A stretch of DNA of 64,000 nucleotides from Bacteroidota bacterium (GTDB taxonomy: Bacteria > Bacteroidota > Bacteroidia > Bacteroidales > JACABE01): contig JAPLDQ010000003.1 of assembly GCA_026391675.1 (NCBI GenBank), forward strand, positions 62,001 to 126,000, read 5' to 3'. The notes below the pieces were generated by a model that saw only the letters and a program-made list of their open reading frames with translations, did no database searches and was not told the origin of the DNA. The position numbers and the translations under genes were made by a program. This document shows, in pieces, positions 1 through 7,886 of this stretch. The stretch's first letter is position 1. Every line of letters starts with the position of its first letter.

Positions 1-2
1 GA

Positions 3-158
3 CCTTTAAGTGATGATGCTGTAGTAATTGAAGTAAAAGAAAAATTAGCTTGTCGACCCTGTGGTTTGCACGGCTATCATAAATGTCCTGAAAAACACTT
101 TAAATGCGCTTTAGATATTGATGTTCAACTTTTAAAAAACAGAATAAAAAGTGAATAA
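3..158 (+). CDS. Glycosyltransferase family 9 (heptosyltransferase-like), C-terminal fragment
   Basis: Only the last 51 codons and the TAA stop of a gene entering from the left edge are present. The tail has the cysteine-rich end (CRPC, then HKCP and HFKC a few residues later, followed by a DI pair) that closes many lipopolysaccharide core and O-chain glycosyltransferases of family GT9, which use an ADP-heptose or related nucleotide sugar. Its stop overlaps the GTG start of the next gene by 8 bases, so the two are probably translationally coupled. The catalytic part lies outside the window, so the sugar specificity cannot be judged. The family call rests on the C-terminal motif alone. Confidence 0.65.
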   Translation, partial: PLSDDAVVIEVKEKLACRPCGLHGYHKCPEKHFKCALDIDVQLLKNRIKSE

Positions 159-726
159 AGAAATCCTGACAGATATTGAAAATGCTGTAGAAGTTTTAAC
201 TCAAGGTGGAATTATTCTCTATCCTACAGATACAATATGGGGAATAGGTTGTGATGCCACGAATGAAGATGCAGTTAAAAAAATATTTGATATTAAAAAA
301 CGTGAAACAAATAAAAGTTTAATCGTTTTAATAGATAAAATCAGGAATGTGAGGAATTATGTAACTGTTATTCCTCCTGTTACTTACGAAATAATGAAGA
401 ATAATACACGACCTACTACAATTATATACCCTGTTGCAAAAAACCTTGCAGCCAATGTAATAGCTGATGATGGTAGTATTGCGATAAGAATCCCTCATGA
501 TAAATTTTGTCAGAAATTATTAAAAACTTTTGCAAAACCATTGGTATCCACTTCTGCAAACTTTTCAGGTGAAACATCAGCAGTAAGTTTTGACAAAATT
601 TCCAAGGATCTGATAAAACAAATGGATTATGTCGTTCGTTATAATCAAACTCAAACAATGAATGTTCAGGCATCAAGAATAATAAAAGTAAATCTGAATA
701 ATAGTATTATAATAATAAGAGATTAA
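151..726 (+). CDS. L-threonylcarbamoyladenylate synthase (YrdC/Sua5 family)
   Basis: A 191-residue single-domain YrdC-type protein that would make threonylcarbamoyl-AMP from threonine, bicarbonate and ATP, the first step of the t6A modification at position 37 of ANN-decoding tRNAs. Visible family signatures are YPTDTIWGIGC (residues 24-34), the KKR basic triplet near residue 50 and STSANFSG near residue 140. The length matches the short TsaC/YrdC form, without the extra Sua5 domain. The start is GTG, overlapping the upstream glycosyltransferase stop by 8 bases; the next gene begins 1 base after the stop, so it sits in the middle of an operon. YciO-type paralogues share the fold, so a purely RNA-binding role cannot be excluded. 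Confidence 0.85.
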   Translation: MNKEILTDIENAVEVLTQGGIILYPTDTIWGIGCDATNEDAVKKIFDIKKRETNKSLIVLIDKIRNVRNYVTVIPPVTYEIMKNNTRPTTIIYPVAKNLAANVIADDGSIAIRIPHDKFCQKLLKTFAKPLVSTSANFSGETSAVSFDKISKDLIKQMDYVVRYNQTQTMNVQASRIIKVNLNNSIIIIRD

Positions 727-727
727 T

Positions 728-1150
728 ATGGAAAAAATAAAGAAGAAATACTCCAATGGAGAAGTTACAATAATATGGGAACCGGATTTATGTGACCATT
801 CAGCAATTTGTTTCCGTAGCTTACCGAATGTATTTATACCATCAAAACGTCCATGGATAGATCCAAAAGGGGCAACAACTGAAGAAATTATAAAAACAGT
901 AAAGAGATGCCCAACCAGAGCTTTAAAATTTGAATTAATTGAAAATATTGCGGAAACAAAAACAGATAACACAACGAGTATCACTATTTTAAAAGATGGA
1001 CCTTATTTAATTGATGGAAGTTTTAAAGTACTGGATAATGACGGTAATGAGGTAATTTGCGAAGATAGTATTGCTTTATGCCGTTGTGGTTCTTCAAAAA
1101 AGAAACCTTTTTGTGACGGGGCACATAATTTCTCCGGCTTTAAAGATTAA
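728..1150 (+). CDS. Iron-sulfur protein: 4Fe-4S mono-cluster domain plus CDGSH domain
   Basis: A 140-residue protein with two iron-sulfur modules. Residues about 15-75 resemble the divergent mono-cluster ferredoxin domain (LCDHSAIC followed later by RCPTRAL). The C-terminus carries a complete CDGSH-type motif: Cys118, Cys120, Cys129 and His133 in CRCGSSKKKPFCDGAH, the usual three-Cys one-His ligand set of a [2Fe-2S] cluster. No signal peptide or membrane segment is visible, so it should be cytoplasmic. It starts 1 base after the YrdC-family gene and is probably cotranscribed with it. The physiological role of this fusion is not established; electron transfer or cluster donation are inferences. 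Confidence 0.8.
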   Translation: MEKIKKKYSNGEVTIIWEPDLCDHSAICFRSLPNVFIPSKRPWIDPKGATTEEIIKTVKRCPTRALKFELIENIAETKTDNTTSITILKDGPYLIDGSFKVLDNDGNEVICEDSIALCRCGSSKKKPFCDGAHNFSGFKD

Positions 1151-1161
1151 AAATACTCATT

Positions 1162-1806
1162 TTGAAAAAAACCACTCTACTTATTTTTTTAATTTGCTTT
1201 CATTTTTCTTTATTTGCGCAAATAAGGACACAGAATGACAGTATTAAACCGCATAAATTTAAAGGATTTGTTAGCCTTTTGACAGATGTTACGATAAACG
1301 AACAACAACATTTCAGCACTGTAGGTATGGGTGGTGCTTATTTTTTCGGAAACAGCATGTTTATTGGTTGCTATGGCTTAGGGTTAGTTTCTCCTATTCA
1401 TCTTTCTGATATTTTAAGTGATAATACTTTTAATGATTACCATGTCAATTATGCGCATGGTGGACTTTGGCTGGGCTATATTGATTATCCATCCAGGCTT
1501 ATTCATGTAAATTTCACATTAAAAATTGGATGGGGAGCAATATTTTTAGATGATATAAATAAAACAATAAATTATAATTATAAAAGATCTGAATTTTTAG
1601 TAATAACGCCTCAATATGAACTGGAAGTAATGGTTACTAATTGGTTAAGACTGGATTTTGGATTAGGGATTAGGTTTATTTCAGGTATGAAACTAAACTA
1701 TACTGATGCTAATGGTATTAACAGAAACTTATATAATTCATCCGATTTTGAAGGCTTAATTGCCAGTTTTGCTTTAAAATTAGGTAAGATAAATAATTCC
1801 AGATAA
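1162..1806 (+). CDS. Secreted beta-rich protein, probable outer-membrane barrel, function unknown
   Basis: A 214-residue protein with a clear N-terminal signal peptide (MKK, a hydrophobic stretch, then a site near FAQ at residues 18-20). The remainder alternates polar and aromatic residues and is rich in Gly and Tyr (WLGYIDYPSR, GWGAIFLDD, FGLGIRFISG), as expected for a small outer-membrane barrel. The start codon is TTG, chosen because it gives an intact signal peptide and lies 11 bases after the previous stop; no better ATG exists nearby. It is the last gene of the rightward operon and meets the thioesterase gene head-on with 11 bases between them. I do not recognise a named family. Confidence 0.6.
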   Translation: MKKTTLLIFLICFHFSLFAQIRTQNDSIKPHKFKGFVSLLTDVTINEQQHFSTVGMGGAYFFGNSMFIGCYGLGLVSPIHLSDILSDNTFNDYHVNYAHGGLWLGYIDYPSRLIHVNFTLKIGWGAIFLDDINKTINYNYKRSEFLVITPQYELEVMVTNWLRLDFGLGIRFISGMKLNYTDANGINRNLYNSSDFEGLIASFALKLGKINNSR

Positions 1807-1817
1807 TTCTTCAGTAC

Positions 1818-2228
1818 TTATTGTAAATCAAAATCTTTCAGCAAATCAGTAAACCAGGATGGACAATGAAAAGGCTTCATTGTTGAAGATTTTACAAAAA
1901 CAAGGGTAGTTTCACCATAGTTTATTAATTCCTTTGAAGCATTATAAATTTCATAGTTAAATTTAATTCTATACTTTGGCATATCTGTAATACAGGTTTT
2001 AATGGTAAGTTCATCATCATACAAAGCCGGTTTTTTAAAATTTATTATCAATTGCAATACGGGTAACATAATTCCCATATCTTCCAGCGATTTATAACTG
2101 ATACCCAATTGCCTTAATGCTTCAACCCTGCCAATTTCATAGTATTGAGCATAATTCCCATAATAAGAATATCCCATTTTATCTGTTTCGGCATAACGCA
2201 CCCTGATTTTAGTTTCAGAAACGAACAT
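1818..2228 (-). CDS. Acyl-CoA thioesterase (YbgC/FadM-type hot-dog fold)
   Basis: A 136-residue single hot-dog-fold protein of the 4HBT superfamily, expected to hydrolyse an acyl-CoA or acyl-ACP thioester in the cytoplasm. The N-terminal signature VRYAETDKMGYSYYGNY contains the catalytic aspartate (Asp16) and the following YxxYYEIGR helix; the length is typical. Substrate cannot be deduced: YbgC members act on short-chain acyl-CoAs and FadM members on long-chain acyl-CoAs. It is transcribed leftwards, alone, from a promoter-like CAAAATTA (complement TAATTTTG) 32 bases upstream of its start, away from the dnaA region. Confidence 0.8.
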   Translation of the reverse strand: MFVSETKIRVRYAETDKMGYSYYGNYAQYYEIGRVEALRQLGISYKSLEDMGIMLPVLQLIINFKKPALYDDELTIKTCITDMPKYRIKFNYEIYNASKELINYGETTLVFVKSSTMKPFHCPSWFTDLLKDFDLQ

Positions 2229-2699
2229 TTTCTAAATAATTGATTAATAAATTTTTATACAAAATTAAAAAAATATTTCATATCACATTTAATAAACTTA
2301 AATATTTATATTTCTGATTTTGTGCACTTTATGCGATTAAAGATTATTTATTTTCTCTAATTTAGACTAATTAAAAATTTTCAAAAAAATAAAAAAAAAA
2401 TTTTTTTTGATTATTTTTTTTGTATCATTGTATAGTTTTTAATAAATAAGGGGGAATTTATTAAACTACTGAAAACAAAGTGCTTAACAAAATTTAATAT
2501 TAAAACTGTTTGAATAATCTTTTTTTGCTATATACGACAAAAAAAAACAAAAAACAATAGAAAAATAATTTTTTTTTAAACTTTTTATAAAGCAATTTTG
2601 TTGAAAAATTACACTTCCTTTTAAAACTTTACGATTTTTATTATTAAAAATCTGATTTTAAAAAACTTATTAATTAACTGATACAAAATTACAGTATTA
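2229..2699. other. AT-rich 471-base gap upstream of dnaA, candidate origin or regulatory region
   Basis: No open reading frame of useful size occurs here. The stretch is extremely AT-rich, with runs of A and T around 2380-2420 and 2520-2590, and one short G-run near 2450. Such a region directly upstream of dnaA would be a classical place for a chromosomal origin, but I find no good DnaA box (TTATNCACA or complement) in it. A near-match to the -7 promoter motif, CAATTTTG, occurs at 2593-2600 and could serve dnaA. Origin function is therefore only a positional guess. Confidence 0.25.
2260..2267 (-). promoter_or_regulatory. -7 promoter element for the thioesterase gene
   Basis: Read on the minus strand this is TAATTTTG, an exact match to the Bacteroidota -7 motif TAnnTTTG, 32 bases before the ATG at 2228. 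No TTTG is found at the expected upstream spacing, so only half of the promoter is supported. Confidence 0.4.
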
Positions 2700-4148
2700 A
2701 TGCTAATAATGGAAAAAGGCTATAAAGAAGTTTGGGATAATTGTCTCGTAATAATTAAGGATAATCTGGGAAATAGCCAAAGTTTTAAAACTTGGTTTGA
2801 GCCAATAAAACCTGTAAAGCTTGAAAATAATGTACTAACTATACAAGTTCCAAGCCAGTTTTTTTACGAATGGCTCGAAGAACACTATATTGGTTTAATT
2901 AAAAAAACCATTAAAAAAGAATTAGGAGCTGAAGGCAGATTAGAATATAGTATTGTAATGGACAATTCAAGTTTTGGGAATCCACCTTTTACAATTAATA
3001 TCCCAACAGCTAATAAAAATGCGATTCAAAATCCAGCAGTAACCATGCCTATTGATATAAATAAGAATTCTTCAAAAGATATTCCAAATCCCTTTATTAT
3101 TCCTGGGCTTAAGAAAATCAAAATACACTCTCAACTTAATGATAATTATTCATTTGATAATTTTATTGAAGGAGACTGTAACCGTTTAGCACGTTCTGCA
3201 GGTTTTGCTGTTGCCGAAAATCCCGGCAAAACAGCATTTAACCCATTACTTATATATAGTAATGTCGGTTTAGGCAAAACACATTTATCACATGCTATAG
3301 GAATACAGGTTAAAAATCTGTATCCTGACAAAACTGTTTTATATGTCGGAGCAGAACAATTTGCTTCACAGTATATAGATTCAGTCAGAAATAATAATCA
3401 GAATGATTTTATTCATTTCTATCAGATGATAGATGTTTTAATTATTGATGACATTCAGTTTTTATCCGGAAAAGAAAAAACACAGGATATTTTCTTCCAT
3501 ATATTCAACTATTTGCATCAAAAAGGAAAACAAATCATCATTACGTCTGATAAGGCTCCTGTAGAAATGACAGGAATGGAACCACGTTTGATTTCCCGTT
3601 TTAAATGGGGTTTATCTGCTGATTTACAAACACCTAGTATAGAAACACGCATTGCTATACTTCAAAAAAGATTGTATAATGATGGTATCGAAATGCCTGA
3701 CGAAGTTATTGAATATCTGGCATATAGTATTAATACTAATATCAGGGAACTTGAAGGCGTTTTGATTTCTCTTTTGGCACAATCATCGCTCAACAAAAAA
3801 GTTATTACACTTGAGTTAGCCAAGCAGATGATAGATAAATTTGTAAAAAATACAACCAGAGAAATCTCAATTGATTTTATACAAAAAATAGTTTGTGATT
3901 ATTTTGGTATACCTGTTGACAAAATCAGTTCTAAAACCAGAAAACGCGAAGTTGTCCAGGCACGTCAACTGGCCATGTATTTTTCAAAAAAACTGACCAA
4001 ATCTTCATTGGCATCAATCGGTTTACAATGCGGAAATAAAGATCATGCCACAGTATTACATGCTTGCAGAACAGTAAACAATCTGATTGAAACCGACAAA
4101 AAATATAAAAGCAATGTTGATGAACTTGAAAAGAAAATAAAGATATAA
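2700..4148 (+). CDS. dnaA: Chromosomal replication initiator protein DnaA
   Basis: A 482-residue DnaA with all four domains. The N-terminal domain I (about residues 5-80) is followed by a short low-complexity linker. The AAA+ ATPase has Walker A near residue 190 (GLGKTH) and Walker B IIDDIQF near residue 246. The C-terminal DNA-binding domain carries the DnaA signature CGNKDHATVLHACRTV near residue 444. It binds DnaA boxes and ATP to melt the origin. Two in-frame ATGs are possible (2700 and 2709); the protein starting MEKGYKEV at 2709 resembles other DnaA N-termini equally well. It is preceded by a long AT-rich gap and followed by a strong hairpin terminator, so it is a single-gene unit. dnaN is not adjacent. 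Confidence 0.97.
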   Translation: MLIMEKGYKEVWDNCLVIIKDNLGNSQSFKTWFEPIKPVKLENNVLTIQVPSQFFYEWLEEHYIGLIKKTIKKELGAEGRLEYSIVMDNSSFGNPPFTINIPTANKNAIQNPAVTMPIDINKNSSKDIPNPFIIPGLKKIKIHSQLNDNYSFDNFIEGDCNRLARSAGFAVAENPGKTAFNPLLIYSNVGLGKTHLSHAIGIQVKNLYPDKTVLYVGAEQFASQYIDSVRNNNQNDFIHFYQMIDVLIIDDIQFLSGKEKTQDIFFHIFNYLHQKGKQIIITSDKAPVEMTGMEPRLISRFKWGLSADLQTPSIETRIAILQKRLYNDGIEMPDEVIEYLAYSINTNIRELEGVLISLLAQSSLNKKVITLELAKQMIDKFVKNTTREISIDFIQKIVCDYFGIPVDKISSKTRKREVVQARQLAMYFSKKLTKSSLASIGLQCGNKDHATVLHACRTVNNLIETDKKYKSNVDELEKKIKI

Positions 4149-4181
4149 TTATAAAAAATATTGATTATTAACATATTACAT

Positions 4182-4219
4182 AAATGTAAGCTCCTTAAAA
4201 AGCTTACATTTATTTTTTA
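4182..4219 (+). terminator. Rho-independent terminator after dnaA
   Basis: A perfect 11-base-pair stem (4182-4192 with 4201-4211) closed by an 8-base loop is followed by a T-rich run. It ends the dnaA transcript and separates it from the phosphatase gene. Confidence 0.85.
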
Positions 4220-4232
4220 AAGACGTTTTACA

Positions 4233-4685
4233 ATGAAAATATTGATTCTTTGTCATGGCAATATTTGCCGGTCAACAATGGCAGAAGGCATTTTAAAGCA
4301 TAAAATAAACGAAGCTTCTAAAAATGCAATCGTCGAATCTGCAGGATTTGAGCCTTTTCATGTTGGCGATGAACCCGATGACAGAACAATCCATACATTA
4401 CAAAATCATAATATCAAATTGAAAGGGAAGAGAGCCAGATTATTTAAAATTCAGGATTTTGAAGAATTTGATAAAATTTACTTTATGGACGATAACAATT
4501 TTCGCCATCTAAAAGTATTTGCCAGAAATAATGAAGATTTATCTAAAGCAGATTATATCATGAATGTAATTGAACCTGAAAAGAACATAGATGTGCCCGA
4601 CCCCTATTACGGAGGGAAAGAAGGGTTTGAAAATGTTTATAAAATGCTGGATAAAGCCTGTCAGAAAATTGTTGATTTAATATAA
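4233..4685 (+). CDS. Low-molecular-weight protein-tyrosine phosphatase
   Basis: A 150-residue protein of the LMW-PTP family. The phosphate-binding loop CHGNICR (Cys7 nucleophile, Arg13) sits at the very N-terminus, as in all members, and the general-acid aspartate lies in VPDPYYGG near residue 122. It would dephosphorylate protein tyrosines (or possibly arginines) in the cytoplasm; in other bacteria such enzymes often control exopolysaccharide export together with a tyrosine kinase, but no kinase gene is nearby. It begins just after the dnaA terminator and ends about 70 bases before the dehydratase gene. Arsenate reductases share the fold, but the motif here is the phosphatase form. Confidence 0.9.
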   Translation: MKILILCHGNICRSTMAEGILKHKINEASKNAIVESAGFEPFHVGDEPDDRTIHTLQNHNIKLKGKRARLFKIQDFEEFDKIYFMDDNNFRHLKVFARNNEDLSKADYIMNVIEPEKNIDVPDPYYGGKEGFENVYKMLDKACQKIVDLI

Positions 4686-4713
4686 TCTGTTTTAAATTAA
4701 TAATTTATACCAT

Positions 4714-4756
4714 CATAACTTTATGAACTTTTAACTTTATAAACTTTATTAACTAA
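4714..4756 (+). repeat. AT-rich spacer repeat with a 9-base period (CTTTATAAA-like)
   Basis: The bases immediately before the dehydratase ATG consist of degenerate 9-mers related to CTTTATAAA (for example AACTTTATG, CTTTATAAA, CTTTATTAA). Related tracts occur at about 5703-5740 (inverted), 9377-9418 and 30031-30070. Confidence 0.5.
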
Positions 4757-4758
4757 AA

Positions 4759-5700
4759 ATGATACCTGCAAAAGAAACCATAGAACAGGCCGCCGAAAGG
4801 ATAAAACCTTATATCCACAGGACTCCTGTTTTTAGTTCGCAAAGAATTAACAAGCTTTTTGATGCTGAAATATTTTTTAAATGCGAAAATATGCAAAAAG
4901 CGGGGGCATTTAAAACACGTGGGGCAACAAATGCTGTATTTTCACTCAATGATGAAGAAATAAAAAATGGTGTGATTACTCATTCATCAGGCAATCACGC
5001 ACAAGGTCTGGCGAGAGCTGCTATGCTTAGAAATACAAAAGCCTATATTGTTATGCCTGAAGATTCTTCAAAAGTTAAAATTGAAGCTGTAAGGTCTTAT
5101 GGAGGAATAATAACTTTTTGTCAACCTACTTTAGATGCAAGAGAATCCACGCTGAATGAAATAAAAAAAAGGACGGATGCTGTAGAGATACATCCATATA
5201 ACGATTACCGCATCATTGCAGGACAAGCCACTGCAGCAAAAGAACTGTTTGAACAATGCCTCCATCTTGATATAATAATGGCCCCTGTTGGAGGAGGAGG
5301 CCTTTTAAGCGGAACTGCCTTAAGCACACATTATTTTTCTCCTGAAACAAAGGTAATTGCGGCAGAACCAGAAGAAGTAAATGATGCTTTCCTGTCATTT
5401 TATTCAGGTAATTACGAATCAACGGTTAAAGGAACTACTATAGCTGATGGTTTACGTACCACATTAGGCAGTAAAACATTCCCGATTATTCAGCAATATG
5501 TGAATCAAATCTGCACGGTTTCAGAAAAATCAATAGTCGATGCAATGCGCCTGGTTTGGGAAAGTACTAAATTAATTATAGAAACATCCTCTGCTGTGCC
5601 GCTTGCAGCAATAATGGAGAAAAAACTGGAAGTTAAAGGACAAAAAATCGGTATAATTATTACAGGAGGTAATGTGGACCTGGATAATTTACCCTGGTAA
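4759..5700 (+). CDS. Threonine/serine dehydratase (IlvA/TdcB type, no regulatory domain)
   Basis: A 313-residue fold-type II PLP enzyme. The Schiff-base lysine is Lys52 in GAFKTRGA; SSGNHAQGLA contacts the phosphate and cofactor ring, and the glycine loop GGGGLLSG near residue 177 holds the phosphate. It deaminates threonine to 2-oxobutyrate, or serine to pyruvate. The length fits the catalytic domain only: the C-terminal ACT domain that confers isoleucine feedback on biosynthetic IlvA is missing, so a catabolic TdcB-like enzyme or a serine racemase is more likely. It stands between the phosphatase gene and an RsmI-like gene with AT-rich repeat spacers on both sides. Confidence 0.85.
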   Translation: MIPAKETIEQAAERIKPYIHRTPVFSSQRINKLFDAEIFFKCENMQKAGAFKTRGATNAVFSLNDEEIKNGVITHSSGNHAQGLARAAMLRNTKAYIVMPEDSSKVKIEAVRSYGGIITFCQPTLDARESTLNEIKKRTDAVEIHPYNDYRIIAGQATAAKELFEQCLHLDIIMAPVGGGGLLSGTALSTHYFSPETKVIAAEPEEVNDAFLSFYSGNYESTVKGTTIADGLRTTLGSKTFPIIQQYVNQICTVSEKSIVDAMRLVWESTKLIIETSSAVPLAAIMEKKLEVKGQKIGIIITGGNVDLDNLPW

Positions 5701-5789
5701 TTCAGTTTAAAAGTTCGTAAAGTTTATAAAGTGAAAAGTAATAAATAGTCAATAATTCTAATTTCTACCTTCTAAATTCTAAATTTAAT

Positions 5790-6497
5790 ATGCAAAAAGG
5801 GAAATTATATCTTATCCCGTCAACAATAGGCGAAACAGCTGTAGACATGGTAATTCCATCCTACAATAATAATGTTATCAATACCATAAATATTTATATT
5901 GTTGAAGAAATCAGAACTGCGCGCAGATTCCTTAAAAAAGCCGGAATTATCAAACCTATTGACGAACTTACTTTTCTGGTTTTAAACGAACATTCAAAAC
6001 CTGAAGAAATTGCAAATTATCTGGATGCCATAAGCAAAGGAGAAAATATTGGTTTATTATCAGAAGCCGGCCTACCTTGCATTGCAGATCCAGGGGCTGA
6101 TATTGTCCGCATAGCGCAACAAAAAAATATAGAAGTTATTCCATTGGTAGGTCCTTCATCTATTTTGCTGGCTTTAATGGCTTCGGGCTTTAATGGTCAG
6201 CAATTTACATTCTTAGGTTACTTACCTGTTGATAAAGTCTTAAGAATAAGCAGAATCAAAGAAATTGAAAAGAATGCTTATCAAAGAAATGAAACTCAGA
6301 TTTTTATTGAAGCACCTTATCGTAACAACCAATTGATAGAATCGCTCCTTCAGACCTGCAGAGGTGAAACCTTGCTTTGTATTGCCACAGATATTACCCT
6401 GCCAAATGCTTTTATCAAAACCAAAACCATAGCATCCTGGAAAAAATCAGTTCCCGACTTTCATAAAAAGACAACTGTATTTTTGTTGTATAAATAA
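5790..6497 (+). CDS. RsmI-like SAM-dependent methyltransferase (tetrapyrrole methylase fold)
   Basis: A 235-residue protein of the TP-methylase superfamily, related to RsmI, the 16S rRNA cytidine-1402 2'-O-methyltransferase. The N-terminus has a diverged LYLIPSTIGE in place of the usual PTPIGNL. LLSEAGLPCIADPGADIV (about residues 90-107), LVGPSSILLALMASGF and the FIEAPYRN motif (near residue 173) are the typical RsmI landmarks. It is shorter than classical RsmI (about 280 residues), lacking the C-terminal helical domain; Bacteroidota often carry such a short paralogue, so the exact RNA target is uncertain. It faces the Cys/Met lyase gene across a bidirectional terminator. Confidence 0.75.
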   Translation: MQKGKLYLIPSTIGETAVDMVIPSYNNNVINTINIYIVEEIRTARRFLKKAGIIKPIDELTFLVLNEHSKPEEIANYLDAISKGENIGLLSEAGLPCIADPGADIVRIAQQKNIEVIPLVGPSSILLALMASGFNGQQFTFLGYLPVDKVLRISRIKEIEKNAYQRNETQIFIEAPYRNNQLIESLLQTCRGETLLCIATDITLPNAFIKTKTIASWKKSVPDFHKKTTVFLLYK

Positions 6498-6498
6498 A

Positions 6499-6520
6499 AA
6501 AGACTTCTTTCGAAGTCTTT
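6499..6520. terminator. Bidirectional terminator between convergent genes
   Basis: A perfect 9-base-pair stem (6499-6507 with 6512-6520) with a 4-base loop, flanked by A-rich bases on the left and T-rich bases on the right, lies between the convergent RsmI-like gene and the Cys/Met lyase gene, so it can serve both. Confidence 0.8.
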
Positions 6521-6529
6521 CTGAATATT

Positions 6530-7732
6530 TTAAATGAATTTCAATTCTTTTAAACAGTAATGTATTTTATCAAAACTTCGTTGAATATCGTTATCAAGAC
6601 CAACTGAAAATCTAAGTAATCCTTCACTTAGTCCCATTTCTTTCTGTATATCCTCCGGAATCTCTGACGAAGTACTTTTCCCTGAATTGCTGAATAATGT
6701 TTTGAAATAGCCTAAGCTTACAGCCAGATAGCCAACTCCTTGCTTTTGCATCATTTCCATCAATTGCGAAGCCCTTTCAGCTGTTTCCATATCAATGGCA
6801 ATCATACCGCCATAACCAAATTCAGGATTCATCATTAATCTAAGCAAATCATGTCCTTTACATTCAGGCATACCAGGGTATACAAATTTTAAACCTATCT
6901 CCTTAAATCGTTGAGCAAGATACATAGCATTGGCGCTATGCTGTTTCATACGAATATGAAGTGTATGGATGTTCTTTAAAATACTGGATGAACGTAATGG
7001 ATCCAACACCGGCCCAAGCAGCATTGCTGTACCACTGTTAACATCGCTTAATGAATTGATATATTCCATTGAACCACAAATAGCTCCTGCAAGACAATCG
7101 TTTTTACCATTGATGAACTTTGTCATACTATAAACCACAATATCAGCACCATGCTTGATCGGGGAAACTATCATAGGTGTAAATGTATTATCAACCATAA
7201 GTTTTGCACCAACAGTTGCAGCAATCTTAGATAATGAAGGCAAATCAGATATATTAAGCATCGGATTGGTCATGGTTTCAGTATAAATAACTTTTGTATT
7301 CGGACGAATGGCCTTTTTAACTGAATCTAAATTTGTAATATCAACAAATGTAACATCAATATTAAATTTTGGTAAGTAATTTTTTAAAAAGGCATATGTT
7401 CCACCATAAGTTGTAATACTGGCAACAATATGATCTCCGGAATTAACCAATTGTAAGATTGCCGAAGTGATGGCTCCCATCCCGGATGCTGTTACCCATG
7501 CAGCTTCAGTTCCTTCCATAGCTGCCATTGCATCAGCCAGATATTTATTACTCGGATTCCAGTGACGTGAATATAAAAAACATCCATGCCCTTCTCCATG
7601 AAAAGTATCTATCATTGATTTCGCTTCTAAAAATGTATATGTAGCTGAATCTGTGATTGAAGGATTTACATCACCGAATTCGCCAAATTGTAATAAATCC
7701 TGAATATTACTGGCTGGATCAAACTTTTTCAT
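6530..7732 (-). CDS. Cys/Met-metabolism PLP enzyme (methionine gamma-lyase/cystathionine synthase family)
   Basis: A 400-residue fold-type I PLP enzyme of the trans-sulfuration family. Signatures are YSRHWNPSN near residue 56 (substrate and phosphate contacts from the neighbouring subunit), the glycine-bearing SGMGAI loop, MVDNTFTP (the cofactor aspartate) and SMTKFINGK containing the Schiff-base lysine. It would cleave or replace the gamma-substituent of methionine, cystathionine or O-acylhomoserine; sequence alone does not choose among gamma-lyase and gamma-synthase. I start it at 7732 rather than at 7774 because a promoter -7 element occupies 7772-7779, so the longer form could not be translated from that transcript. 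It is divergent from lpdA. Confidence 0.8.
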   Translation of the reverse strand: MKKFDPASNIQDLLQFGEFGDVNPSITDSATYTFLEAKSMIDTFHGEGHGCFLYSRHWNPSNKYLADAMAAMEGTEAAWVTASGMGAITSAILQLVNSGDHIVASITTYGGTYAFLKNYLPKFNIDVTFVDITNLDSVKKAIRPNTKVIYTETMTNPMLNISDLPSLSKIAATVGAKLMVDNTFTPMIVSPIKHGADIVVYSMTKFINGKNDCLAGAICGSMEYINSLSDVNSGTAMLLGPVLDPLRSSSILKNIHTLHIRMKQHSANAMYLAQRFKEIGLKFVYPGMPECKGHDLLRLMMNPEFGYGGMIAIDMETAERASQLMEMMQKQGVGYLAVSLGYFKTLFSNSGKSTSSEIPEDIQKEMGLSEGLLRFSVGLDNDIQRSFDKIHYCLKELKFI

Positions 7733-7771
7733 ATGTTTATATTTTATTTTTTTGTGATTGAAATAACAGAG

Positions 7772-7779
7772 CAAAATTA
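7772..7779 (-). promoter_or_regulatory. -7 promoter element for the Cys/Met lyase gene
   Basis: Minus-strand TAATTTTG, an exact TAnnTTTG match, 40 bases before the ATG at 7732. At 19 bases further upstream the minus strand reads ATTG, three of four matches to the -33 TTTG. It fixes the start choice of the downstream gene. Confidence 0.55.
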
Positions 7780-7829
7780 GATTTTTTTAACTGATAAGCA
7801 ATGATGTTTCCAATATTTTAATATTTTCG

Positions 7830-7837
7830 TACTTTTG
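7830..7837 (+). promoter_or_regulatory. -7 promoter element for lpdA
   Basis: TACTTTTG matches TAnnTTTG exactly, and TTTC (one mismatch to TTTG) lies 19 bases upstream at 7807-7810. Transcription should begin near 7844, about 43 bases before the lpdA ATG, divergently from the lyase promoter. Confidence 0.6.
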
Positions 7838-7886
7838 CAAAAAATAAAATAATTTAAAATAATTGATTAAAAATATAAGTAAATAT

